The notes under the pieces are model-generated. The model was not told where the DNA came from. It did no database searches and was given only the letters and a program-made list of their open reading frames with translations. The position numbers and the translations under genes are program-made. 64,000 bases of DNA, from the NCBI GenBank assembly GCA_947568835.1, contig OX387607.1, forward strand, positions 11,423,701-11,487,700, given 5' to 3'. This document shows positions 48,081 to 60,872 of this stretch, piece by piece. This DNA comes from Protonemura montana (Eukaryota > Arthropoda > Insecta > Plecoptera > Nemouridae). The stretch's first letter is position 1. Each line of letters opens with the position of its first letter.

Positions 48081-50424
48081 ATATTTATTAATTTAAAATG
48101 CCTCGATTCCCGAGACGGACAAGATTCAAAAATAATAATTGACCATGAAAATTTGCAAAATTTTGTGGTTGAAGTGTGTCAAAAGTGTCTACCTATCGTG
48201 GCAATTCAGAAACAAATTATCGAGACTTTTTTTTATTTGTGGAAAACTGACACAATTTTAAAGAAAATTCCCAAATATACCTACAAAAATGACCTTGAAC
48301 CGGTATGCTCCCACCTATCGACCGCCCCCATAGCTGTCCACCCCAAATAGTCGTCACACAATCCACAGCGCTCGGTTCAGCTGTCCTATTGTCCTGCCTC
48401 GTGACGTCACACCGTCGGGGGCACCCAATTAAGACGAAGTGTTTCCAAGCAGCCGGGACGAGATAATCACGAGAAAGCTCGGCCTTCTTAAAACGCGCGA
48501 TGCAGAGCGAGGTGGTAAAACGAACACAGACGAGCAGCGCGTTATTGTGAAGAGATTCAATCACGCTTGGATAAAAGTTCTTTGCGTACAGCGATGAGCT
48601 TTTCTGTCTTGTTTTTTTTTTCCGTTTTCCAGTCCAATTTGAGACTGTGTTTTGTTTCGCGCTGGAAAGGCAGTCGTCACTGACTTCGCTCCCGTCAAGG
48701 TGGCGTCGTTTTAATTGAAAGCGACTTTCATTGGAGCTGTGTTTTCTTGTTTTTTTGTTTTTTGCTTTCATTTTGGTAATGATTTCACTGGACACGTTCT
48801 CCTTTTTCTGAAGAGATTCACAGAAAAAAATAATCGTGGCCTGAAAGTTGAGCAAATTCTTTTGCTGCAAGCTTTAGGAGAAAAGATAATTAACTCGAGA
48901 TTCCAAGAAGTATTTGCTATCTTATATTCCAGGAGACAAACATTTACATCATATCCTGTTGTTTGTTATAATAAAAAACGTGCATATTGTAAAGTGTTTC
49001 TTGTTTTATTTACTTTTCCTAGCGAAGCAAGTGTAACGAAAACTTAATTTGAGTACCTACCCGGAAAAGATCTGCTTACTTCGTGTTTTCTCGTGTTTTT
49101 TTTTCGTTTTCTCTACTAAGTTTCTCTACTGACCTAACGCACTGGACCGAATCGGGTATAATTTATAGCACTTCTTTGAAATTCCTGGAAATTATCGTTA
49201 AAATTTTAGTTACAAAAATGTTCGAATTCTCGGAACTTTCAAGAACTTTAGTAAAACTTCTGGAAAGTGGAGACCTAGTCATGGCTTGTTGGGAAAAGAC
49301 GGTAGTGTCAAAGAAATGGCTTGTTGAAAAATGCAGTTTTGAAAAAATCACTCCCTGTAGGAGAGGGTTTTGTGTTTATTTAAGTTAAAGCCTGCGAGTT
49401 TCACAAGAAACGGCTCTGGCTAAAAAAAATTGTAAACCGCATTTGGGAGAAAACTTGAACGTAGCAATCAAAATGAACAAGCAGCAGCCTCGTTCTTCTG
49501 GAAACACGATTTATAAGCAATACAAATTAAGTGAACTCTGTTTAAGTGGCCATTAGTTTTGTAAAAAAAAAAAACATCAATTTAGAAATTTGTAAAAAAA
49601 AAATGCTGTAAAAACGTTTTGCCGTTGATCAACGATGCTACGCCGAGAAATTTCAAATTGCCTGATGAATAATACAGTGTGGTTCAATGATTTTAGGTTG
49701 TGAAATAGGAACGCTCGTGGATTTGATAAATGTCTATATATCTTTAAGATACAATTTTGCTGGAACTCTCTTATTGTTTTCTAATATTTCTTCTACAGTG
49801 TAAGAAAATGTCTGCGGTTTTAATTATATTTCTGTTTACTTAGGTCCAGTATTACAATATTTTTGAACTCAAGTTAAGTTCCTACCTCACGGAAACAGCT
49901 GACTTTCACTGCATGTGATTGGTTGTTGTTATGACAATTGATTCAAGTCTTACTTTATCTAGGGGTTAATACTTAGGAGCTGAATACTTTTTACTTATAC
50001 TCTTATGGCAACATTGCACGTAATTAATATCATTTTCATTTACAAAAAAATTCATTTTAACAGTAAAAAAAATTCCCAAAATATAATAAAGTTTTTATCA
50101 GCCTATATTTCACGTTAATATGCTATACCCCAAAATAAACCGACGATCGCCTGCCCCAAAAATCGCGTCAAAGTCCCCTGCGACGCTCCTGGCGTCGCGA
50201 CGCGTGCAGTTCATCGATCCTACACTAGGCGTCATGCGCACGCCGGACGCCACTGCAGCGACGTCAAACCGACGCCACTGGTAGCCACGTGTCAACATGG
50301 TGGCCGGAAACTACAGAAGATATTCAAATGTGTTGTTTTTCGGATCAAAAACATGAATTAAAATGGCCACGACACACAGCTTTTGTGCAAAATTTAGTTG
50401 AAAAATCGTTAATCGAAGGGTTTA

Positions 50425-50830
50425 TCGTGTTGGAAAAACCGGTTCTTGTAAGATCAATAAAGTTAAGTAATACTGCTCTCGGCTAGGTATTGGATAGGTG
50501 ACCAGCATATACATGACCAGTTATGTTCTGATGAGAAGTTGGAGGGATGAATGTTAGTAAAGCAACTTATTGCTTATCAACCTCACGACATCATGGATTT
50601 GTAGATGAACTCTGTTGTTTAAGTTGTACTGTCCTTTGGCATGAACGACAAGCCAGTGGTTCTTGGTGCTTTTTGAAATAAGTATAGGCTTTGTACTGGT
50701 ACCGGGTTTAACAATATTTCTATGCAAGGTATGGTTTATAATAAAACTCATCTCAGTTTCTGATTTATTTACAACATCAGACCAGTGACTCATGGCTTGC
50801 TGTCAAAATAGTGCGAATTTAACACGACCT
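50425..50830 (+). repeat. 5S-rRNA-derived SINE, full length
   Basis: The head has ACCGGTTCTTGTAAGATC, AAAGTTAAGTAATACTGCTC and TATTGGATAGGTGACC. The body has GATGAGAAGTTGGAGGG, CCTCACGACATCATGGATTT and ACTGGTACCGGGTTTA. The tail has TTGCTGTCAAAATAGTGCG. Block order matches the reverse complement of 22152-22552. Confidence 0.78.
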
Positions 50831-52509
50831 GTAAAGTATAATGGGTAAATATAGCAAAACTATCATGTTATCGGCTATTTTAACTAATGAAAGTTAGGTA
50901 CGAGATGCTCTAAGGACCGGCCATACTGCCCAATCTCTCAAAAGTGTACAAAATTATGCGTCACATAACAATTTCGTGGGTAAAATACGACAGTTAAACA
51001 AAATACAGTGAGTGCAATTTCCTCCTGAAGTACCTCTGGCACATCACAAAGCGTCGACCAACTTTTAAAACCTCGCCGACGGCGAGACGCCGACGCACTT
51101 TCCCGCGTAAGCACGAGCCACGTGCGCTTTGGTCTCGAAAATTAATCAAGGAACACAATTTCCACGGCGTGCTTGATTCACAACAGGGGTTTAGAAGGCC
51201 TTGGGGGTGAGTGAGCGCCAGGTAAGCTTTTTCCAAAAGCTTTTCACTTATTTTTCACCTCTCGGATGTGGATTTGAGTGGCCGTGAATGTTGTATTTCC
51301 GGCACTCGTGGTGCACAACATAGCTACGGGGCAGTTGCGTGGTATAAACGGCAAAAATATGAAATAAGTAATAATGATTACATAGAAAAAACGCTTTGAC
51401 AGCTCCTGTATTATATTAGGTTTTTACAAAAAAAAAAAAAAACTTGCGATGTGACATAAAAATAGCAGACAAAAAATAACACGAAAAACAGCGCAACTTG
51501 TTTGTTATAAACGGTGTTTACTTTCTAAAACAATAATTTAGCAGGGTGAGAGTTCCGAAAAGTACAACACAAAGAAATGTCAATAACTACACGTCAAGGT
51601 ATATTTTTTGTGTTTTTAATGGGGCTATGAGTCTTGAGTTAAAAGAAGTTGAAGGTCTTCGACTTGTTTGACATGAGCTTTTGTTTCCCCCGCCACCATT
51701 TAAAGAAAATGTTAAACACTTTCAACGCAATCTTTGAGAAAAAATAGACTACACGACGTTGGGATTTTTTTTGTGTTAGAGAAATTAAAAGATGCATGTA
51801 TTATACACTTTAAAATTGTGTCGTCGAATCTTAGTTACATTGCAATTACTTGAAATCGGCCCAGTATTTCAAGTAGATCTTGGTTGGAGACCTATTATTA
51901 AGAGGTTACTAATGTAAAATTGTTAGGCACGTTACGACGGTTAAGATACGTTTCAACAAAGTCGTCAGAAAAAATCTGGGTTTGAATGTTTTAATAGAAC
52001 TTGAGACAAGAAGACTGTTTCTGTTTAAGTGGTTTATGAAAAGCTAGCACTTAGAAAACTATTTCTTCGGCAATTCGTAGACAGTTATTCTCAAGTGACT
52101 CTGGTATGCAGCAGCTCGAGAATGCTTGGAAACGAGCGAAATAGTTAGCGCAAGAACTCAAGCATTCAGAAACCAGTTTTGAAAGAGATTTTCTTTTCTA
52201 AAACGTCTGTTTTTTTTAGCATCTCGCGAGCTTTTAAAGTCGTCATGGGGATATTTCAGCATGTTCTTATTATGAGGAAATGGTTCATCAGACGCAAACA
52301 CCATTTTATACACGAAAATTCTACGGTAGCAAAATTCGGAGTAAAAAGCAACCATCTTTATTTGTATCAAAGTTAAGAAGTAGATTCACATCTTTTTTCG
52401 CAAAGCTTCTATCACACAACGTAAGTTCTGGTCGGTCAATTGATTGATTTGTGTTTTGAAAAACGTGCGGTTTTCATAACGCTTCCTGTGGCACTGGTCA
52501 TACAACGCT

Positions 52510-52843
52510 GATGTACATGACGGTGAACCTAATCTTGGTCTAAACGGAGGAGGGAAAACCCGATACCGGCACGTAGCTTCGTTCTGTCAAACATCACCAC
52601 GCAATCCACCGGCTTAACGTTCCTTCAGAAGGACGTTAGATCTCGAACGAAAGGATTGCTGCACAATTCCACGATGTTGAGAGGTTGATAAACAAGGCGA
52701 GTTGAGCTACAGTAGTAAATTTGATCTCAGGTGCGACTCTTTCCTGAAGAGAACTGGTAATGTGTACAAAGGTCGTCTATCCAACACCGACTGAGCGCAG
52801 TGTTGCTTAACCTTGATGATCTCATGAGAACCGATTTTTCTAA
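52510..52843 (-). repeat. 5S-rRNA-derived SINE, near full length
   Basis: The body has GGGAAAACCCGATACCGGCA and CTTCAGAAGGACGTTAGATC. The head has GGTCGTCTATCCAACACCG, GCGCAGTGTTGCTTAACC and GAGAACCGATTTTTC. It is inverted relative to the copy 1.7 kb to its left. Confidence 0.76.
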
Positions 52844-55800
52844 GATGTTTACGTTTTCGTAAATGATATACAAATTGACCATACTTTTCACTATAAAAAA
52901 AAAAAGTTTACTTGTACATGTAACAATTTCTTAATTAAAAGAGCTTAACAATCACTTTTTTCATTAACTTCGTGGTACATTTCTTAGGTCAGCTTTTATA
53001 AAAATGTTCAATTATTCGTTGGATCTTTAACTCACAGAAACATCTGAATTTCAATGCATTTAAAGTCGTCGTGGCAATAGTTTCAACTAACACTGCAACT
53101 AGGAGGCGAGATTTTGGTAAAACCCGACCTTAGTAATTGAGTTACGAAAAATTTGGAAAAACTCATTGGATTACTCATTGCTTTTTTGTGCTTCACACTG
53201 CGCAATATTTAAACCATTTTGGAAAATTTCGTTGCTTTAAAACAGCCTTAGTTGTCAGTGCCTTGGACGCGTCTCTTTAATTGGTGGACAAATATATTTA
53301 TAACATTTCTAGTCACAAATGAGACAGCAATTTAATAATCCAGTTGTCAGTTTTTTTTTAGTCACATGGTGCGACAGTTTAATCTAACTGGCAGTTTTCA
53401 GTTCTTTTTTTGTGTCAAAACGTCGGACATTTTGCGACGAAAATTTGTGACAATTAAAAAGACAGGATTCCGTATTTTTTTTACATGGTTGCTCCACATG
53501 TTTTTGGACGAGTTTGAAATTTAATGGCGTAGAACGTTCTAAAACTGAATCCAGTCGTGGCTTGGTGTGAGCTCGCTCCTTGCAATACCTGTGCTTTTAA
53601 TGCGGAACTCTGTTGTTACGGCCATGCCGTCGATATAGAGTGTAATGACCCAAACTAGGAGAGTACGTAGATTTTACAACATGGCACATAAAATGTTTAC
53701 GACTCGCAAACGGGTCATCCGCACCTAACGTGATCCGAGGGGCCGTCCTCACTGCACACAGAAAAAGCAATTCGAACTTGTGTCCATGTGGCTGTGATCT
53801 TATCTTTGGGCGCATTATTTTTTTATTGAGGGTTGTCACCCTGAATTTATGTTCCATAATTTTACAACTCTTAAAAATTTTGGATTAATTTCACTTCTAC
53901 TGATGTTTTTTATTTATTTATTATCAATGAGACTCTGTTGTGTTATGAATTGAAAGAATTCTGCTTTAAGCCTCTTTGATCTAAAAACTCAAATTGGAAA
54001 CTCTTTTCATGTTTAACCTCGATTTATTTCCCTCTTGCTGGTTTTAGATAGAATGCAGGAATGACAATTGAGAGCCAAACATTAATTAAGAACATTTTCA
54101 ATGATATTAGCCGAACAATGAGTAGCCATGGCAATTAATGAAAAAAACCGTCTTCAAAATATAGCTACTTTAAGATACACCCAATGGGTAGCGTTTAAAC
54201 GCAATGTACACTTTTACTCAACGTGGCTTCATATTTTTTGTTTTAAAACCCCTTTCGAATTGACAAGATTTGTCTAAATTTTTAACATAACGATAATCCA
54301 TTACAAAAATAAATAAAACAACATTGCCTAGTTTTTCTTTTTCTGAGACGAAATGATCTTGCATCAAGTTAAACACGTATTTGCCACATCGTTGTTAATT
54401 CGGATCACTTGTTCAAAACAAATAAACTTAGCAAATTTGTATCTCTATTTTATGAGAAACCTTTTCAATCTTAACGATGAATGCTCAAGTTTCTTCAAGA
54501 CCCCAGCCTCCGGGGCGTAGATGAAGTGGTCACTTTTGAATTGCTTTATAGGTCCATCCTAGAGTGGCAGCAATCGAGCTGCAAGCTCCTATGGTTCCAC
54601 CATAGTTCCACGTTGTTTTCTGTTATTGTCGTCTACAATTTAAATGTTTTGCAGTCATTTGGCTTTTAGGGATTTTAGCATTTGTCAATGTAACTAAAGC
54701 CAACTGCCATCACATTTTTTTCTACAAAACCTGTCTTGTCCAATCCACAGCATACGCATTGAACACCAAATATCCGATATCCCTTCTCACTCGATGTACA
54801 GTTTCAGCCGTGGCCACTTCAGAGCCACTGCAGAAATGCGATTAAAGTCTTAGATCTAAATATTTTTAGCATTTTGAACATGCTTATTGCCTTTAGAACG
54901 CATCAATTATCAAAACACAAAACCCTGATTATACCAACAATATTTTTAAAGCACAGACAAAGGTTACACATTCAAACCATCCCTATCTGGCTACACAAAA
55001 TAAATTGCTGATAGTAGTTGAGAAATCTAATGCAATAGCGCATTAGAATCACAAGGAGAGGTGACAGAGTGTGTAGGTGTGTAGTAATTAGACGGTGATT
55101 GGCATTGCAAATGAGACAAGAATTCATTACAAAGAACGCCATCCGTCGGAGAAGATCCAAACTATTTTAGCTTGTAAGTGAGGGAAATGGCGTAGAACCT
55201 TGCTGTGCTCCCCGACCCCAAGGTTAAGCATAAAAACGTCTAGCCAGTATGAAATATGTGTGTGTGTGTTATCTGTGCCAAGCGTGTTCTCATGAAAAGT
55301 ACACAAATCTCTGGAAGTTTAAACTCAACTAATTCCAGAAATGTCGGTATCATATACTATCTCCAGAGCGAAAGAAAGGATTGAGAAACCAAGCCAACCT
55401 CTTTTGCACGCGGCGTTGCCCCATCAACGAGCACCCCTCACGGCGCCCTTTCCGGCCCGTCAGGCGCGTGATCCTTTGCCCGGGATGAAAAACCAGAGAC
55501 TCATCCATCACCCACGCTCTCCTGCAGGACACCCAGTCTTGGCACTAAGGGACATCGCCCCCACTCCCTAACCAACCCGTCGTGTTGTGTGTGTGTGTGG
55601 AGCATTGCCATAGAAACGTGGATCGATTGGGGGCGGGAGGGGTCAGGTGCACTATGGTTGGTGTGAATAAGCAGACAGAAAACCACTGAACACAAAAAAA
55701 GTCAAAACATAGTTTTAAATGTTAAGTGCAATCTAGTTATTTTATCAATATTTGTTACATGAACCAAAAGAAAATAGTTTAAAGCTCGGCAGGTTTGACT

Positions 55801-56054
55801 TTTATTAGTAAGAAAAGAACTAACAATGGGCTTGCCTTCAGCTTTCCTAAAAGATCATCTTACTAGAATTTAATCTCAAATAAGCAAAGTCAAATTAATT
55901 TTCTGTCAAATTAGCCTATCCAATTCGTGCCCTCACAGCTTATTTGGTAATTGATTTGTGTTTTTGCAAAATTATGAACATTTTCTTATTTTGAAAGCAG
56001 ACTTAATTACCGAAAATTTGGCCTCATTTGCTCTATTTTTATATTTTCAGTTTA

Positions 56055-56430
56055 TGTAATTTCACGACGCACTGTTTGGACAGCGGGCATTATGACAAGA
56101 ATCGAAGGGAATCCGTTAATGAGCGGGTGATGATAAACCTGACCTACTTAAAAATGAAGCAGGATAATCCGATGCGTATAGCCTCCAACGTCCCTGCTCA
56201 ATGCCTCTTCCGAAGGACGGTTCAACGCGAACAACAGGATTCCTTCATAAGTCCATACTGTCGACAAGTTGATAATTAAGACGAAATAAGTTGTTGTATA
56301 CACTTTTTAAGCCCCCAACCTCTTTTCTTAGCAGAACTGGTCATGTGTATGAAGGTCATTCTTCCAAAACTTGACCCATCGGAATGTTCCTTCACTTCGG
56401 TGATCTCAAGAGAACCGGTGTTTGCAGCAA
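56055..56430 (-). repeat. 5S-rRNA-derived SINE, full length
   Basis: The tail has CACGACGCACTGTTTGGACA and GAGCGGGTGATGATAAACC. The body has CTCTTCCGAAGGACGGTTC and CGAACAACAGGATTCCTTC. The head has GAAGGTCATTCTTCCAAAAC and TGATCTCAAGAGAACCGGTG, with a changed core (GGAATGTTCCTTCACTTCGG) where other copies read GCAGTGTTGCTTAAC. Confidence 0.74.
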
Positions 56431-57602
56431 TCACGGTCGTATTGGGCATTTACTTAAAAAAATCAGCGGACGCAATGGGATTCTAGACAATAACAGGGCC
56501 ATGATCTAAAGAGATCCCACTTGCTTCATACACGGTTCGTACATTTATGAAATCCAAGTTGTCGACCGTCATTTCTTGCACCGTTTTCAAGAAACATTTC
56601 GGTATCGATGTGGCAATATAAAGTCTAACGACGTCGATCAATTCGCTTCAAATCCGTTCTAGACTACCAGCTGTGAGAGCTTCGTTTTAAATCATGACCC
56701 CTTACATAACCTCCGTACGAACACAAAGAAACCAGCTCTCCGACGAAACATATTCCAGCTAGACCGGGCAGGGAATGGGATCTCAAGCATACCGCCAGAA
56801 CCATATCTTTGACGGCGTCGTTACGATCGACAGATCAATCACTTCAGTACGGCACCAATCAATCAAAAACCAGCACCGACACCTTTGCAAGCCTTAGCGC
56901 GCCATGCTTGGCTTTTCCAAAACTCACGTCACAGTTAAGCGGAAAACGCTGACACAGAAAACTCTGTTTTTAGATGGCATGTGAAAATTGCTTCGAACAT
57001 GGCAGCGACCGCAAATATGAATTGGTAAATTCGTTGGCGCTGACTCAAATAACGGTATATTTGTGTGTGGTGATTTTAACATTTTCCAGATGCGTTGGAC
57101 GGAGACGGTTGAAAAGAGTCACGTAGACCGTGCTGTGTGTTTGACAAGCCGTTGTTTCTAGTGTGTTTTCCGTGACTGGGAAATGTACGTGACACTTTTC
57201 ACGATTTTCTCCGTTGTTTTTTTGTGTCACGCCTTTGTCGTATGTGTCGGTGGATGTGGTTGTACCTTCCCGTGTCGTGGCAGGAGGAATGTTAAAGGTG
57301 TTTTGAAGATTATCGAAATGGGAATATGTTTTATTAAGTTCGAAATATTTCTAGCAACGCAAAGTGTAGTTAATAAGTAAACTAGAGTTTTACTTGCTTT
57401 TAAATAATGGTAAGACGCGATTTTGATTTTAGAAAATGTGGACGTACACACAAATAACCAAAATAAAATACTGGTTAAATACTGGTAACTGGTCAAATAT
57501 GGTAAAAGTCAATTGCTACCTAAGACCACACGGCGTTGGTTTGATCGGCAACTTTCTAAAATAATTAAAGTGACTATGACTGACTTCAAAGACAATGAGA
57601 GA

Positions 57603-57690
57603 CAAAAATATAAAAATAAAAAATCGAAAAATCGAAAAATAAATAAAATAAAATATAAAAATAAATAAAAATAAAAATAATAATAAAAAC
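57603..57690 (+). repeat. A-rich simple repeat (AAAAT/AAAT)n
   Basis: About 90 bp of interrupted AAAAT, AAAT and ATCGAAAA units. Confidence 0.9.
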
Positions 57691-59482
57691 AAATCGCTGA
57701 TTGTCTTGCCTTGAAAGATACGTTATGGTCCTAATGTTAATGAGGATACAGTTAATCCTTTACACTCAATGTAAACAATACTTTATCAGATTCCTGATCA
57801 ATGATCTTCAAAATTGTTGATCCCCGCCAAAGAAATCTTCCGATGCAAATGTATCATTCTGCCTCTCAAATACGACGTCAAAGGCAATGCAAACCTCCAA
57901 CGCTGCTCCCGTTAAAGATCCGATGGCGGAGCCAGTTTGACGGCGTCGTCGTTGTCCCAATCCTCGAGAGTGCCACCCCTCCCCCTCTTTCCAGAGAGGA
58001 CAATGCCTGCATGACACTTGTCACCCATTGTCGTTTGCTTAGGGAACGGGTTAGGGGGGTCGGGAGGCGGGGGGTTGACGCCGAGAGGCTGGGAACTGAA
58101 ATAACGTCTGCATTTTGCCCGACCGCGAGGCGGAAAGAAAACGTTCTCGACTATCGGAGACCGCCACCGGAAGTAAGGGTGGTGGGGGCCACAAGCCTGC
58201 CACACAAAGCGGGAATTTTTAAGTGGTATTCGCTCTTCTCGCGGTTCTGCGATTCACAAATGCGACATCTCACGGTGAAAGATGTACTTTCAGGAGGGAG
58301 AAGGCGTCGACGCTGCGATGAAAGATGGTTTGAAATGATGAACGGGCCTGTTTTTTTTTTGGGGGGGAGAGTTTTTTTCGTTTGCTGTTGCCGATTATTT
58401 ATCAAGACAAAATAGAAAGCTGATGCGTGGAAAAGGCTCGGAATTCATAAATATCGGAAAATGGAAGAACTGGACGTTTTTTAAACTTTTCAGACACTGT
58501 GCTTGATGTTTTCTTCTCGGCCCAATAAGAAAAAAAACGGGAAACTCGTTTGCTTTCTACTGTTATGTTTTCATTTTTTATTCAATCGTTCTCACGGCCC
58601 CGAATGTCTCAGATTCGATCAACTCGGCTGAATCCATAAAGTGCTTAAAGCGAAATTGGAAGTTTTTCTTCTGTCTATTCTCCTTGTGATGTGTATCGAC
58701 GTGCCCATGAGAAACCCGTGATAGAAAGTTGCCGGCTGCTGGAAAAGTGTGGCAACGTTTTCCACGCGTGTTTTCTTTTCGCTCGATCGGCCAGGATCGT
58801 ATTTCCTTTGGTCGCATTGTTTTCTCTGTCGTCGTCATGACAACGGGTCTCACTGCCTTGTTAAAACGGTCTACCACCAAGGTCAATGTATGAGAGTGTT
58901 GACAGAATAAGTTTCTGATAACTAGGTCACGTGAATCACTTACCTATTCGTTAGAGCAGAAGAATCAATGTGGCATGTTCACTTATTTTTCAAGTTAGTT
59001 ACTATTTTGTTTAGCTCAAATTTGACATTTCATTTTCAACGAATTAGTATCCACTTGTGAGGTTTCGTTTGATTGAGTATGGAACATTCTAACAAAAATC
59101 CAGGAAATAAGAATTCATCGCCACAAAATCAATATACTGAAATAATATTATAAACACTTGAAGGCTAATGGTGAGAACATTTTACTTCTATCCCTTCACT
59201 ACCGATTCTTTAAAAACATATACAAATTAATTAATACATAAATAAATTTGATATTTTTCATGGCTCTCCAAGAAATACAACTGAGCGTTCCAAAGAAAAA
59301 GACAGTATAAGTTGTGCCCCTAGCCGCTGACTTTTACATCTAAAACCGATATGGGAGCGTTTCTGGTAAAATACGCTCTCCCATTCCATCCTTCGCTTGC
59401 TGGTTAAAGCTCCTATGTGTAAAACACCAGAGAAACCAGAGATGTGGTTACTTAACACGATGTCTCTCCTCATGGTCCACAG

Positions 59483-59663
59483 GATCCTGGTGCGGGCCAT
59501 CAGCTACACGGTACACGGACTGATCCCGGCCTCCTGCGTGTTCGCCGACCGCTACAACCGCGAGGAGGTCGTGCGGTCGCTCGGCAAGGAGGTCAACATC
59601 AATCCTCCACTAACGCTTGGTCAACTACCGGACACTCCAGAAGAGCTGCTCAAGTTGGATCAG
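59483..59663 (+). CDS. Rap1GAP: Coding exon: continuation of the RapGAP domain
   Basis: The exon is 181 bp: one base completes an Arg codon, followed by 60 full codons, ending at CAG before GTAGGCC (phase 0). The peptide runs ILVRAISYTVHGLIPASCVF, then DRYNREEVVRSLGKEVNI, and ends with DTPEELLKLDQ. This fits the beta strand and helical part of the RapGAP domain between the LGP opening and the GVIY segment known from Rap1GAP and SIPA1-like proteins. The LLKLDQ end recalls SIPA1-like members, whereas the GYWIE exon recalls Rap1GAP, so the exact subfamily is open. The catalytic helix with its asparagine must be on later exons outside the window. Confidence 0.85.
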
Positions 59664-59884
59664 GTAGGCCTTCTATAAAATTGTTTTGTTCAACGAGCCA
59701 TTGGCACTGGAATAATGTCTTGGGTGAATGGCGAGCTAAATGATCAAAATGATTAATTCTACAAAAAAAGATAGGCCGGTGCTGGCAAAAAGCTTTTTGT
59801 AGAACAAAGGGAAACACTTTCTCAGCGTCCCATTCGATTTAAATTACAAAGTGGATAATAAGTATGTTTCTTTAACAACTTCAT

Positions 59885-60062
59885 GCTGTCTTGTGGTTTA
59901 TCAACACTTGCTGTACTGCTGTACTTACTTTTCTCCATTCGATCTCTCTCCCGAACAGACTTTTCATGTGTATGACGGTCACCCATCCAATATCTGACTC
60001 AACGCAGTGTTGCTTAACTTTAGTGATCACATGAGAATCTGAGTTTCCAACACGCCAAACCG
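59885..60062 (-). repeat. 5S-derived SINE, head half
   Basis: CTCTCCCGAACAGACTTTTC, TGACGGTCACCCATCCAATA and CGCAGTGTTGCTTAACTTTA, followed by GAGTTTCCAACACGCC. The head is well preserved and the tail is absent. Confidence 0.74.
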
Positions 60063-60727
60063 TTTGCACTCGCTCTTTGACTCGCATGACGAGTCTGGTT
60101 GCCTCAACAACTAGTCCAATGCAGCCAACCAATGCAGGCTTAGCACCGTGCCTTTAGTGGACAAAGTCATATTCTCTCGACACCGATATTGGTTTGGCTA
60201 CGTTTGACCATGCGATAGAATCTCATATCTGTGAGACTATACAAGAAATCCGTTATGGAAGCCGTACTACCTTTTTACAACTCTTACTCCAATGCCATGA
60301 GGATATCCGAAAGGTTATCCCGATAAAAAGGTCGATACACTTGAGACATCAAACAATGTATAGAAGATAGGCCCTAGCTAAAGGTTATTTAACCAATCAA
60401 TCAACATAATATCGATTTTTTTCTTTCTTTTAAGTTCTTAGTTGTGAACAGCAAAGTCGTTTGATGTCCCAACCAGAGCATCCATAGCAGTGTTATAAAC
60501 TGGGCAGGTTATTCAGACGAGGAAGTTATTAATATGAAAAATAATGCTAGCCACAAAAGACGTTTGAAATTGGTATTTTGTTCCGGCCTGGCGGAATCCC
60601 TTGAAGAATGCCTATTTGCTTATTACCAGCGCTGACTTAAAGCAATTTGGAAAGTATGCCGAATTCTTCGAATGTTTCATGCTGGCAACAAAACTCAAGG
60701 TGCACAAAACGTTGATGGGATGGATTG

Positions 60728-60872
60728 ATTTGTTTTGTGGTGTTTAACGAAACACTGTTTAATAACCTGTCCTCTGGTTCTGGTTTAAGATTGTAGGTGA
60801 ATGAACGGATGATAATGACGGTAATGATGAACTTATTTTAGCCTAGATAAAAGGAGGGAAACCCGGTGCCGG
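60728..60872 (-). repeat. 5S-derived SINE, tail half
   Basis: TGTGGTGTTTAACGAAACAC, GGTGAATGAACGGATGATAA and AGGGAAACCCGGTGCCGG match the tail and body junction of full copies. It stops abruptly after GTGCCGG. Confidence 0.7.

Larger units (their letters stand above)
44187..59482 (+). other. Intron 4 of the RapGAP-like gene (15.3 kb)
   Basis: GT at 44187, AG at 59481-59482 (CTCATGGTCCACAG). It contains oligo-C runs (44733, 46998), SINE copies (48002, 50425, 52510 and 56055), a CpG-rich patch (50140-50285) and an A-rich simple repeat (57603-57690). Two long open frames without recognisable domains lie at 48217-48870 (-) and 57801-58415 (+); I do not call them genes. The other kilobases show nothing I can name. 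Confidence 0.6.

Noticed and set aside
48217..48870. 217-residue open frame on the - strand
   Set aside because: It is long for this sequence but has no recognisable domain, mixed low-complexity basic composition and no splice or promoter context. It is probably a chance frame.
57801..58415. 204-residue open frame on the + strand
   Set aside because: It lies in a GC-rich patch with open frames on the opposite strand too, which is the pattern of compositional bias. No domain or plausible splice structure was seen.
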